64,000 nucleotides of DNA from Lysobacterales bacterium. GTDB taxonomy: Bacteria > Pseudomonadota > Gammaproteobacteria > Xanthomonadales > Rhodanobacteraceae. The first letter of the stretch is position 1. Each line of letters opens with the position of its first letter. Below, one piece after another: positions 9,146 to 18,244 of this stretch. The stretch spans positions 1 to 64,000 of the forward strand of contig JAFKMZ010000010.1 of NCBI GenBank assembly GCA_017305055.1, read 5' to 3'. Below the pieces are notes generated by a model. The model was not told the DNA's origin. It worked only from the letters and a program-made list of their open reading frames with translations, and did not search any database. The position numbers and the translations under genes were made by a program.

Positions 9146-9724
9146 ATGGAAGACAGCAGCAAACCCGAGCGCACGCGCCTGTCCGCCAAGGATTGGGAAC
9201 TTGCCGCGCTGGAAGGCATTGCCGAACAAGGCATCCGCGCCCTGGCAGTCGAAACCCTGGCACGCAAGCTGGGGGTCACCAAGGGCAGCTTCTACTGGCA
9301 TTTCCGCAATCGCGAGGCCCTGCTCATCGCAGCCCTGGAGCGCTGGGAACGCGATGGCGCCGCGGAAATCATCGTCCCCATCGAACGCATCGCCGACCCG
9401 CGGCAGCGCCTGCCTGCGCTGTTTCGCCGCGTCGCGCACCAGTTGCTGACCCACCGCGTCTACGCCGCCCTGCTCAAGGCCATGGACGACCCGCATGTCG
9501 TCGCCGTGATGGCGCGGGCCTCGCAAAGGCGCATGCAGTTTCTGACCACCATCTATCGCGAAGCGGGCCTCGACCCGCCTGAGGCATTGAACCGCGCCCG
9601 CCTGACCTACGCGGCCTACGTGGGCTTCCTGCAGCTCAATTTCACCCTCGGCCTGCCACGCCTGAGCCACGACGAATTCGACGCCTACGTCGCGCACATG
9701 CTCACCGTGCTCACTCCCGAATGA
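9146..9724 (+). CDS. TetR/AcrR-family transcriptional regulator
   Basis: This 192-residue protein begins with a TetR N-terminal helix-turn-helix: residues ~15-60 include LAVETLARKLGVTKGSFYWHFRNREAL, where SFYWHF is the family's recognition-helix signature. The C-terminal half is a variable helical ligand and dimer domain. It is divergent from fadE, so it may repress fatty-acid oxidation when acyl-CoA is scarce, as FadR or PsrA types do; that is inference from neighbourhood. The ATG at 9146 is used because the HTH starts shortly after it. The upstream frame back to 9062 lacks conservation. Confidence 0.85.
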   Translation: MEDSSKPERTRLSAKDWELAALEGIAEQGIRALAVETLARKLGVTKGSFYWHFRNREALLIAALERWERDGAAEIIVPIERIADPRQRLPALFRRVAHQLLTHRVYAALLKAMDDPHVVAVMARASQRRMQFLTTIYREAGLDPPEALNRARLTYAAYVGFLQLNFTLGLPRLSHDEFDAYVAHMLTVLTPE

Positions 9725-9853
9725 ATCATCGCGCCCGCGGCAGCAAAGGCGCACAACCTGCCCCACGGCGCGCGCCTGCTGCTGGCGACCTTGCAATGCC
9801 CTCATCCGCAAACTACCGTTTCAGTCTTTCGCAAGCTAGAGCCGAGGAGTCTC

Positions 9854-11611
9854 ATGATGTCGAGCAAACTGGACGCGCTGAACGCCTGGGTCGCGGAGGC
9901 CGCGGCGCTTGCCAAGCCCGATGCGGTGCATTGGTGCGACGGCTCCCAGGCCGAATACGACGCGCTGATCGCCGACATGCTCCAATCCGGCACACTTGTC
10001 GCACTGAACCAGCACACCCATCCCGGCTGCTATCTGCACCGCTCCAATCCGGCTGACGTGGCCCGGGTCGAGCGCCTGACCCTGGTCTGCCACCCGCAGG
10101 AAGCGGACGCCGGCCCCAACAATCACTGGATGGATCCGGCCGCCGCGCACGCCAAGATCGACGCGATGTTCGACGGCTGCATGCGCGGACGCACGATGTA
10201 CGTGATCCCCTATTGCATGGGGCCAATCGACTCGCCGCTGGCGCGATGCGGTGTGGAAATCACCGACAGCCCGTACGTGGTGGCCAACATGCGCATCATG
10301 ACGCGCATGGGCGCCGCGGCACTGGCGCGCATCGAGCGCGACGGCAGCTTCGTCAAGGGCCTGCACTCGATCGGCGAGCTCGATCCCGAGCGGCGCTGGA
10401 TCATGCACTTTCCGGCGGAGCTGGCGATCAAGTCGTTCGGCTCGGGCTACGGCGGCAACGCCCTGCTGGGCAAGAAGTGCCACGCACTGCGCATCGCCAG
10501 CTACCAGGGGCGCACGGAAGGGTGGTTGGCCGAGCACATGCTGATCGTCGGCATCGAGAATCCGCAAGGTGAAATCCGCTACATCGCCGCGGCCTTCCCC
10601 TCGGCATGCGGCAAGACCAACCTGTCGATGCTGATCCCACCGGAAGGCTACCGGCGGGACGGCTGGAAGGTATGGACCGTGGGCGACGACATCTGCTGGA
10701 TGCACCCGGGCGAGGATGGGCGCCTGTACGCCATCAATCCTGAAGCCGGCTTCTTCGGTGTCGCACCCGGCACCAACCGCAAGACCAACCCGAACGCGCT
10801 GGAAACCATCAGCCACGACACCATCTACACCAACGTCGCGGTCACCGCCGACAACCAGCCGTGGTGGGAAGGCCTGCCGGGAACCCCGGTTACCGACTGG
10901 CAGGGCCGCCCCTACGACCCGGCCAATGGTCCGGCGGCACACCCGAACTCGCGCTTCACCGCCAGCGTGCGGCAATGCCCCACCTGGACCGACCAGGCCG
11001 AAGCGCCCCAGGGCGTGCCGATCAGCGCCATCGTGTTTGGTGGACGCCGCGCGAGCCTGCAGCCGCTAGTGGTGCAGGCCCGCGATTGGACCCACGGGGT
11101 GTTGATGGGCGCCATGATGGGCTCGGAGACAACCGCCGCCGCCGCTGGCGCCGTCGGCGTATTGCGCCGCGACTCGATGGCCATGAAGCCGTTTTGCGGT
11201 TATCACTACGGTGACTACTTCACCCATTGGCTGGACTTCGACCGGCCGGCCGCAAAGTTGCCGGCCATCTTCCAGGTCAACTGGTTCCGCAAGGACGCGG
11301 ACGGCAAGTTTCTTTGGCCCGGATTCGGCGACAACCTGCGCGTGCTCGAGTGGATGCTCAAGCGGGTCGAGGGGGGCGCCACCGGGAAGCCGACCCCGAT
11401 CGGTACGGTGCCCGCCCCCGGCGAACTGAACCTGGAAGGACTCGACCTGGAGCCCGGCCGGCTCGAGGCTTTGTTGACGGTGGACCAGGCGGGTTGGCAA
11501 GCCGAGCTTGCCGACGTCGAGACTTACCTGGAGAGCTTTGCGCCCCGCCTGCCGGAAGCGCTGCGGCGCGAACGCGACCGCATTGCCCAGGCCCTGGCTG
11601 CCTCCGACTGA
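9854..11611 (+). CDS. pckG: Phosphoenolpyruvate carboxykinase (GTP)
   Basis: This ~585-residue enzyme converts oxaloacetate and GTP to PEP and CO2 for gluconeogenesis. It is the GTP-dependent class: PSACGKTNLSML is the kinase-1a P-loop with the reactive cysteine at ~252, and YGGNALLGKKCHALRI and GAMMGSETTAAAAG are class signatures. The ATP-dependent class lacks the P-loop cysteine. Two adjacent ATGs (9854 and 9857) follow AGGAG at 9845-9849; spacing slightly favours 9857. A weak TTGCAA-17-TACCGT pair (9791-9819) may be the promoter. With fadE and the ETF genes it suits growth on fatty acids. Confidence 0.95.
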   Translation: MMSSKLDALNAWVAEAAALAKPDAVHWCDGSQAEYDALIADMLQSGTLVALNQHTHPGCYLHRSNPADVARVERLTLVCHPQEADAGPNNHWMDPAAAHAKIDAMFDGCMRGRTMYVIPYCMGPIDSPLARCGVEITDSPYVVANMRIMTRMGAAALARIERDGSFVKGLHSIGELDPERRWIMHFPAELAIKSFGSGYGGNALLGKKCHALRIASYQGRTEGWLAEHMLIVGIENPQGEIRYIAAAFPSACGKTNLSMLIPPEGYRRDGWKVWTVGDDICWMHPGEDGRLYAINPEAGFFGVAPGTNRKTNPNALETISHDTIYTNVAVTADNQPWWEGLPGTPVTDWQGRPYDPANGPAAHPNSRFTASVRQCPTWTDQAEAPQGVPISAIVFGGRRASLQPLVVQARDWTHGVLMGAMMGSETTAAAAGAVGVLRRDSMAMKPFCGYHYGDYFTHWLDFDRPAAKLPAIFQVNWFRKDADGKFLWPGFGDNLRVLEWMLKRVEGGATGKPTPIGTVPAPGELNLEGLDLEPGRLEALLTVDQAGWQAELADVETYLESFAPRLPEALRRERDRIAQALAASD

Positions 11612-11725
11612 CCGCCATGTGCTGGCTCGCCGCGGCCAGCCCCGCGGCAGGTGGTTTCGCGTACCTGCCGGCTGGCAGCCGCATGCCGTGGCCACATTCA
11701 ATCCTGCGTGCACGTCCGAACGGAC

Positions 11726-12643
11726 TTAGCGCTGCAAGTCCTGGTGGTATTGGACGTAGGGAGTGCGCGACTGGTCCGGTTCCGGGCCCATCGGGCTGTT
11801 CGCCGGGGCACCGGAGGACCACAGGTTTTGCGCACCGACGCTCAGCTCGCCGCGCCATGGCAAACGCCAGGTCACACCCAGGTCGATGCTGCTCCAGCGC
11901 CGCGAGTTCAGGGGGCTGCCCGGAATGGCCACCTGGGGCTGGATGGTGCGCTCCACCAGGGCCCCACTGAGCGGGCCATGGTCGACTCCGAAACTGAGCG
12001 TGCTTTGATCCAGCGTATTCACCCCAAGTCCGTTGCCTGGCAGCAGCTGGATGCGGCCCGTGCTGGCGCCGAGGTCGATACCCGTGTTGTTGCCCAACTG
12101 CAGGCGGCCGCGCGCCCGCACATGCAAGTCGTTGTCGAAACCGGACAAGCCGTCCACGCCTGGCGCCACGCGCGGCAGGATGCGCGGCAAGGCAAGGTTT
12201 GGCTTGGCCGCACTGTTCGTGCCTACGCTCAGCCCGATCATGTACGCGCCCACATTGTAGCTGGCGCCCAATTCCGCACCGGTCAGCAACGACAGCCGAT
12301 CGAGTGAGCGGCCGTGGGTAACCTCGGCCTGGGCATGCAGCCTTGGGGTCAGGGAATACTGCATGCCGGCGGCGTAGACCGTGGCTGGAGTCGACGCACG
12401 CAAGGACAACGGCGCACGGATCGAGGCGATGGCGTCCGCGCCCTCACTCCGTGCACGGGGCGCCAGCATCGAACCGCCCACACCCTGCCACGACGCCACG
12501 GCAAATTCGGAACCAGTACCGGTAGCCTGGCCCGCCAGCGGCGCAGCCAGCCACGACGACGCATCCGCACCGCCATTCGCGGACTGCGCAGCCGCCATGA
12601 AAGGCAGCAGGAACAACGCGACGATGGAGATTGGACGAGACAT
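11726..12643 (-). CDS. Exported protein of unknown function, outer-membrane barrel-like
   Basis: I do not recognise a named family for this 305-residue protein. It has a signal peptide (hydrophobic run FLLPFMAAAQS, probable cleavage near residues 19-20). A body rich in Gly, Ser and Leu follows, with alternating polar and nonpolar residues suggesting beta strands (for example RLHAQAEVTHGRSLDRLSLL). The ending YVQYHQDLQR resembles strand ends of outer-membrane proteins but lacks the classical terminal Phe. It stands alone, divergent from the GGDEF-EAL gene across an AT-richer 220-bp gap. Membrane location is inference. Confidence 0.6.
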   Translation of the reverse strand: MSRPISIVALFLLPFMAAAQSANGGADASSWLAAPLAGQATGTGSEFAVASWQGVGGSMLAPRARSEGADAIASIRAPLSLRASTPATVYAAGMQYSLTPRLHAQAEVTHGRSLDRLSLLTGAELGASYNVGAYMIGLSVGTNSAAKPNLALPRILPRVAPGVDGLSGFDNDLHVRARGRLQLGNNTGIDLGASTGRIQLLPGNGLGVNTLDQSTLSFGVDHGPLSGALVERTIQPQVAIPGSPLNSRRWSSIDLGVTWRLPWRGELSVGAQNLWSSGAPANSPMGPEPDQSRTPYVQYHQDLQR

Positions 12644-12866
12644 GCGCGTGCAGAGAAACCTTACGCCAGGATGAATGGGGCATACCTAGTGTAACCGCTT
12701 TTACGTTTTGCTAACACCACCTGTTGCAGGCCCTGGCCATGAGCGTAACAGGGCCCGGACTGCCACTTGCAGTATCACAGACTCTTCGCACAATGGTGAG
12801 TTCCTTGGGCCTGCTGGCGCCTCACACCTGCACGATATACAGTCGGCCGGCAGCCCGACAGCGCCG

Positions 12867-15809
12867 ATGAAGACGACCTACCCCGAGCCCCGTACATCGA
12901 TGAACGCCATGCCAAGCGCGCGTCGCGCCAGGTCAAGGGCAAACACGCTGGCGACGCCACGCCCGTGGCAGATGTTGAGCGAGTTGTTCCTGGCCACAGA
13001 CGCGACGGGGGTGACGCGCGCATGCAACCGCATGCTGCAACATCTGGGCATCTGCGGACAGGTGCAGTGGGCCAGCATCGGCGAAACCGGCAACGCGCCG
13101 GGCGCGGCCCAGGTGACCATGGCCGAGGATGCGCGCCTTCCAGGCAGGCTCATCTTTATAGCCGACACCACCCGGATGGCCGAGCTGGCGCGCGGCAACG
13201 AATACTTTGCATGGATCGGCCAGTTGGCCGGTATCCGACTGCACCAGCTGGCCGGGCAGGATCAGCACGGAACACACGACGGTGGTGTGGCAACGGAACA
13301 GGTCCTGCCGCAGGTGCTGTACGCCATCAGCGCGCAGGTCGCCACCGACCAGCCCATCCCGACCCAGCTCGGCACCCTGCACAACCTCATCAAGGGGGTC
13401 ATGGATGCCGAGAGTTTCTACGTGGTGCTGTATGACGCCGGCACCGACTGCGTGCGCTTCCCGTACTACGTGGACGACGCCGATCAGAACCCGCCGGTAC
13501 TCAATGAGGATCTCCCGGCCAGCGAAGCGCTGCCGTGGATCGCACGCAACCTGCTGCGCAGCGGTGAGCCGATGACTGGTTCCAGGGCTGATGCCGCCGA
13601 ATCCGACGGTGCCCTGGGTCACGTCCCTGCCACGGGCTGCGAACATTGGCTCGGCGCCCCCTTGCTGCGCGACGGCAGCGTTGTCGGTGCCGTGGTCACG
13701 CTGAGCTACCGGCTGGAAACCCGTTACGCGCGCAGGGAAATCGAGCTTTTGACTTACGTGGCGCAACACGTGCAGGCCACCCTGGCGCGCTACACCGCAC
13801 GCCAGGAACTGGGCCGCCGTGTGGCCGAACGCACCATGGCCCTGCGCGAAACCAATCGGATCCTGCGCCAGCAGGTACTGCAGCGGCAGCGCGGCGAGCG
13901 CCTGCAGGCCGCGTTGTTCCGCATCGCGGAGCTGGCCGACAGTCCTGACTTGCCGGAAACGTTCTATGTCGCCATGCACCAGGTCGTCAGCGGCCTGCTG
14001 TATGCGCGCAACATCCATCTCGCCCTGCTCGACGACGAATCCGGTGCGCTCACCTTCCCGTATTTCGTCGACCAGAACGAAAGCCGCCCACAGACCCGGG
14101 CGCACGAACGCGGATTGAGTGAATACGTGCTGCGCCATGGCACGCCGTTGCTGGTCACGCCTGCCGAGGTCGAGCGCCTGCGCGAGCAAGGCGAGATCAG
14201 CCAGGTCAATACGCGTTTCGTTTCATGGCTGGGCGTACCCCTGGCGTTCGCGGAAAAGGCTGTCGGCGTGCTTGCGCTGCAGAGCTACTCGCAGCGTCAT
14301 GTGTATACGGAAATGGACCAGGAGCTGCTCACCTTCATCGGCTTCCACATTGCGAACGCCTTGCAGCGCAGGCACGCCGCCGCATCGCTGAAGCAGGCCT
14401 ATGCCGGGCTGGAACGCCGTGTCACCGAGCGTACCCGGGCGCTGGCCCTGGCCAACAACGACCTGCGGGCACAAATCGTCGAGCGTGAACGCATTGAGCG
14501 TCGGCTGAAGTACGAGACACTGCACGACTCCCTGACCGGGCTGCCGAACCGCAGCCTGCTGCTGCAGCGCCTGGACGCCGCCATGGCGCGCTATCTGCTG
14601 AACCGCAAGGACCAGTTCGCAGTGCTGTTCATCGACCTGGACCGTTTCAAGGTGATCAACGACTCGGTCGGCCATCTGGTCGGCGACGATCTGCTGTTCC
14701 AGGTTGGCGGCCGCATTCGCGCCTGCCTGAAGACCAGGGACATGGTGGCACGCCTTGGCGGCGACGAATTCGCCGTCCTGCTTGACGGCATCGACCACGC
14801 CGACGACGCCCGCGCGGTGGCCGAGCGCATCATCCGTGAGCTCCAGGCGCCGTTCCAGCTCGGCCTGAAGGAAATCTTCACCTCGGCATCCATTGGCATC
14901 GCGCTGCCCGGCAAGCACTATCAGCAACCTGAAGAGCTGTTGCGCGACGCCGATGCCGCCATGTACAGCGCCAAGGATGCCGGCCGCCATCGCTGCGTCC
15001 TGTTCGACGACCACCTGCGCCACCAGGCGCTGTCCCTGCTGGACATGGAAAACGACCTGCGCCATGGCTTGTCGCGCGGCGAGTTCGAGCCGTTCTACCA
15101 GCCGATTGTCGAGCTCGACACCGGCCTGGTGCTTGGCTATGAAGCGTTGCTGCGCTGGCACCATCCGCAACGCGGCCTGCTCCAGCCCGGTGATTTCCTG
15201 CCCATCGCGGTGGAAAGTGGTTGTGCGGAAACGATCGACTGGCAGATCTTCGAGCAGGTCTGCATGCAGGGCTCACGCCTGATCGGCGGCGAGGGTTTCA
15301 TCAGCATCAACGTCTCGGGCCGGCACTTCCGCTCGGGAGACTTCGACCAGCGCCTGCTGACCTTGTTCGAGCGCTGCCGCGTACCGGCAAGCTGCATGCG
15401 TGTGGAAGTCACCGAACATACGCTGCTGGAAAACTCCGAGCAGGTGAAGAAGATCCTGCGGAACCTGCGCCAGCATGGCGTGGGCATCGTGCTGGACGAT
15501 TTCGGCACCGGCTACTCGTCGCTAAGCTACCTCCACCAGTACCCGTTCGAGACGCTGAAGATCGACCGCTCCTTCATCACCGAACTGCCGGCGCACGATG
15601 GCGAGACCCAGGGACTGGCCTTGGTGCGCACCATCCAGGTGCTGGCCGACTCGCTGAACATGCGCGTGGTGGCCGAAGGCATCGAGCTGGAATCACAGCG
15701 TCGCGCCCTGCTCGGCATCGGCTGCCGCTACGGCCAGGGCTTCCTGTTCGCCAAGGGCGAGCAGGCCGCGCATTGGCAGTCGCGGCCCGCGCCGTTTCAC
15801 CTGCCGTGA
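12867..15809 (+). CDS. GAF-GAF-GGDEF-EAL cyclic-di-GMP signalling protein
   Basis: About 980 residues: an N-terminal region, a GAF domain (~145-310), a helical linker (~312-345), a second GAF (~345-505), another coiled linker (~510-550), a GGDEF domain (intact GGDEF at 631-635) and an EAL domain (EAL at 759-761). EAL catalytic elements are present: SINVSGRHF, EVTEHTLLEN, DDFGTGYSSL, KIDRSFI, VVAEGIELES and QGFLFAKG. Both cyclase and phosphodiesterase activity are possible. The inhibitory I-site reads KxxD instead of RxxD, so product feedback may be weakened. No transmembrane segment is evident, so sensing is probably cytoplasmic. The start is uncertain; ATG codons at 12867, 12900 and 12909 all lack a strong ribosome site. 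Confidence 0.88.
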   Translation: MKTTYPEPRTSMNAMPSARRARSRANTLATPRPWQMLSELFLATDATGVTRACNRMLQHLGICGQVQWASIGETGNAPGAAQVTMAEDARLPGRLIFIADTTRMAELARGNEYFAWIGQLAGIRLHQLAGQDQHGTHDGGVATEQVLPQVLYAISAQVATDQPIPTQLGTLHNLIKGVMDAESFYVVLYDAGTDCVRFPYYVDDADQNPPVLNEDLPASEALPWIARNLLRSGEPMTGSRADAAESDGALGHVPATGCEHWLGAPLLRDGSVVGAVVTLSYRLETRYARREIELLTYVAQHVQATLARYTARQELGRRVAERTMALRETNRILRQQVLQRQRGERLQAALFRIAELADSPDLPETFYVAMHQVVSGLLYARNIHLALLDDESGALTFPYFVDQNESRPQTRAHERGLSEYVLRHGTPLLVTPAEVERLREQGEISQVNTRFVSWLGVPLAFAEKAVGVLALQSYSQRHVYTEMDQELLTFIGFHIANALQRRHAAASLKQAYAGLERRVTERTRALALANNDLRAQIVERERIERRLKYETLHDSLTGLPNRSLLLQRLDAAMARYLLNRKDQFAVLFIDLDRFKVINDSVGHLVGDDLLFQVGGRIRACLKTRDMVARLGGDEFAVLLDGIDHADDARAVAERIIRELQAPFQLGLKEIFTSASIGIALPGKHYQQPEELLRDADAAMYSAKDAGRHRCVLFDDHLRHQALSLLDMENDLRHGLSRGEFEPFYQPIVELDTGLVLGYEALLRWHHPQRGLLQPGDFLPIAVESGCAETIDWQIFEQVCMQGSRLIGGEGFISINVSGRHFRSGDFDQRLLTLFERCRVPASCMRVEVTEHTLLENSEQVKKILRNLRQHGVGIVLDDFGTGYSSLSYLHQYPFETLKIDRSFITELPAHDGETQGLALVRTIQVLADSLNMRVVAEGIELESQRRALLGIGCRYGQGFLFAKGEQAAHWQSRPAPFHLP

Positions 15810-15830
15810 ACGCCGGCGACCGCCCTGGAC

Positions 15831-16727
15831 TCACTGTGGCATCGATGCCGCGGGTACCGCGGCACTGCCGCTGAGCAGGTGCTCCGCATCGATGCGGTCG
15901 AAGGTATAGACCCGCGCGCAGAATTCGCAGGTCACCTCGACCTCGTCTCCATGCGCAGCCATTGCAGCTTCGACCTCATCGCGGCCCAGGGCACGCAGCA
16001 TCGCACTGACCCGCTCGCGGCTGCAGCTGCAACCGAAGCGCAGCTGTCGCGACGGGAACAGGCGCACGCCCTCCTCATGGTACAGGCGGTACAACAGCTG
16101 CTCCGGTGGCGTGTCCAACAGCTCCCGCGCACCCAGGGTGGCGGTCAGCTGCAGTACGCGTGGCCAGGCGTCGGCATCCTCGACCGCGTCATGGCCACCC
16201 GTACCGGGCAGGCGTTGCAGCATCAGGCCGGTCGCCTGTTCGCCATCGGCCGCCAACACGATGCGTGCCGGCAATTGCTCTGATTGCGCAAAGTAGTTTT
16301 CCAGCACCGCGGCCAGCCCCGCGTGCGGCAGGTCGACCAGGCCCTGGTAACGTTGCCCGCGTTCCACGTTGCCGATGGTAATCGCCATGCCGCCATCCGG
16401 CAGGCGGTCCAGGGCCAACAGCTCAGGCAACGCACCTGACCACCGCGCGAGGCCGCGCAACCGTCCGGTGTCGTCGCATTCGGCAAACAGCAGGCGCAGG
16501 GCACCGCTGCTCTTGAGCTCGAGCGAAAGCGCGCCGTCGAGCTTGACGTTGCCGGTCAACATCGCACTGGCCGCCAGCGCCTCGCCCAGCAGGTTGCGCA
16601 GGGCCGGTGGATACGCGGCACGGCCGGCAACCTCGCGCCAGCTCGCACCGAGCTGCACCAGGGTGCCGTTGACGCCGGCCCGTTCCAGGACGAAGCGCTG
16701 CAATTGGTCTGTGTGGATTGCATTCAT
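15831..16727 (-). CDS. hslO: Redox-regulated chaperone Hsp33
   Basis: This 298-residue cytosolic holdase is activated by oxidative stress. The zinc-binding switch is complete: CxC at 233/235 (FGCSCSRERV) and CxxC at 267/270 (CEFC). The N-terminal domain contains SAMLTGNVKLDGALSLELKSSG, typical of the family. Oxidation of the four cysteines releases Zn2+ and exposes the substrate-binding surface in known members. The ATG has GAGG just upstream. It is divergent from mtgA. The C-terminal Ala/Ser/Pro tail is slightly long. Confidence 0.94.
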   Translation of the reverse strand: MNAIHTDQLQRFVLERAGVNGTLVQLGASWREVAGRAAYPPALRNLLGEALAASAMLTGNVKLDGALSLELKSSGALRLLFAECDDTGRLRGLARWSGALPELLALDRLPDGGMAITIGNVERGQRYQGLVDLPHAGLAAVLENYFAQSEQLPARIVLAADGEQATGLMLQRLPGTGGHDAVEDADAWPRVLQLTATLGARELLDTPPEQLLYRLYHEEGVRLFPSRQLRFGCSCSRERVSAMLRALGRDEVEAAMAAHGDEVEVTCEFCARVYTFDRIDAEHLLSGSAAVPAASMPQ

Positions 16728-16825
16728 CGGAGCCTCACGACATAGTTCCAGAGCCCCAATGTGGGTACGCGGTGCGACCGGAACAACTCACCGTGGCTTC
16801 CCGTCATTGCCATGACCCAGTACGC

Positions 16826-17602
16826 ATGAAACCCCGCCATACCCTGTTCCGGCGCCTGCTGCGTTGGCTGGTCGCGCTGTTGCTGTTTGCCGTAGCCGCC
16901 AGCTGGCTCCTGGTCCTGGTATTGCGCTTCGTGCCGCCACCGACGTCCGCCGTCATGTTGGAGCGGTTGGCCAGCCAACACTGGCACGGGCACGTGCAGT
17001 TCCATATCCGCCAGCACTGGGTGCCGTGGAGGGCAATCTCGCCCTGGGCCCCGCTGGCGGTCATGGCTGGCGAGGACCAGAAATTCCCGTTCCACCACGG
17101 CTTCGACCTGGAATCCATCCAGCAGGCCATCGACGCCGCGGACGATGGCGCACGCCTGCGTGGTGCCAGCACGATCAGCCAGCAGACCGCCAAGAACCTG
17201 TTCCTGTGGAACGGGCGGAGTTTCGTGCGCAAGGGCCTGGAGGCATATTTCACGGTGCTGCTGGAGCTGACTTGGCCGAAGCAGCGCATCCTCGAGGTGT
17301 ACCTGAACATCGCCGAATTCGGCGACGGCATCTATGGCGTGGATGCCGCCAGCCGCGCGTTCTTTCATGTCGCGCCGGCCCGCCTCGATGCGGCGCAGGC
17401 CGCCCGGCTCGCCGCCGTATTGCCCAGTCCGCGCCGGCTGCACGCCGATGCGCCGAGCACCTACGTTCTGCGCCGCAGCAACTGGATCATGCAGCAAATG
17501 ACCCAATTGGGCGGGCCGGCGTTCCTGGACACCCTGCAAACGGCATCGCCACCGCGCGCCGGTTCACACCACGGCAACACCCCTGCCCGAACTCCGGGCT
17601 AG
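16826..17602 (+). CDS. mtgA: Monofunctional peptidoglycan transglycosylase MtgA
   Basis: This 258-residue inner-membrane GT51 enzyme polymerises glycan strands from lipid II. One N-terminal membrane anchor (residues ~9-33) precedes the GT51 domain. The catalytic Glu is E83 in AGEDQKFPFHHGFD, followed by GASTISQQTAKNLFLW, RKGLEAYFTVLLE and the second-glutamate motif ILEVYLNIAEFGDGIYG. It lacks the transpeptidase domain of bifunctional PBPs. The ATG at 16826 places the anchor at the N-terminus. The C-terminus carries an unconserved Ala/Pro/Gly tail. Confidence 0.93.
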   Translation: MKPRHTLFRRLLRWLVALLLFAVAASWLLVLVLRFVPPPTSAVMLERLASQHWHGHVQFHIRQHWVPWRAISPWAPLAVMAGEDQKFPFHHGFDLESIQQAIDAADDGARLRGASTISQQTAKNLFLWNGRSFVRKGLEAYFTVLLELTWPKQRILEVYLNIAEFGDGIYGVDAASRAFFHVAPARLDAAQAARLAAVLPSPRRLHADAPSTYVLRRSNWIMQQMTQLGGPAFLDTLQTASPPRAGSHHGNTPARTPG

Positions 17603-17639
17603 ACTGGCTGCACCGGCCCAAAGTCCAGGAGGTGCAGAC

Positions 17640-18068
17640 ATGAGCGATGTCAGGCAGCTGTTGCAGGCAAAGGGTGGCACGACTTTCACCATCGGCCCCG
17701 AGGCGCCCGTGCGCGAGGCGATCAAACTGATGGCGGAGCACCGCATCGGTGCGCTGCTGGTGATGGATGGCAAACACCTGCTCGGCGTGGTTTCCGAACG
17801 GGACTACGCGCGCAAGGTGATCCTCCAGGGGCGATCCTCGGCACAGACCGCGGTGGCCGAGATCATGAGCGGCGAACCGCTCACCGTCGGCCCGGAGACG
17901 GATGCGTTCGACTGCATGCGCCTGTGCACCGACAGGCGTGTGCGGCACCTGCCAGTCATCGAGAATGGCCAGGTGATCGGCGTGATCTCCACCGGAGACC
18001 TGGTCAAGGCAGTGATCGACGCGCAAGCCCAGCAAATCGAACACCTCGAGCGCTACATCACCAGCTGA
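17640..18068 (+). CDS. CBS-domain protein
   Basis: This 142-residue protein is made of two tandem CBS domains: residues ~10-65 with IGALLVMDGKHLLGVVSERDYARKV and ~75-135 with RVRHLPVIENGQVIGVISTGDLVKAVI. CBS pairs bind adenosine nucleotides (AMP, ATP or SAM) and act as energy or redox sensors. There is no catalytic domain, so its role is probably regulatory; the partner is unknown. A near-consensus ribosome site (AGGAGGT) lies just before the ATG. Confidence 0.9.
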   Translation: MSDVRQLLQAKGGTTFTIGPEAPVREAIKLMAEHRIGALLVMDGKHLLGVVSERDYARKVILQGRSSAQTAVAEIMSGEPLTVGPETDAFDCMRLCTDRRVRHLPVIENGQVIGVISTGDLVKAVIDAQAQQIEHLERYITS

Positions 18069-18244
18069 ACCCACCTGTCAGCACGGTATCCGGCGACGAT
18101 CGCGCGACGGCATCCCTCGACGCATGGGTCGACGGGACAAGTTGCCGCAGACTTTGGTAACGCGCTCACCGTATGCTTGTCCGTCGCGGTCGTGGCGGAC
18201 GGCACACCAGCCCGTCGAGCAAGCAGCAACCGGCGAGAAGTGCC

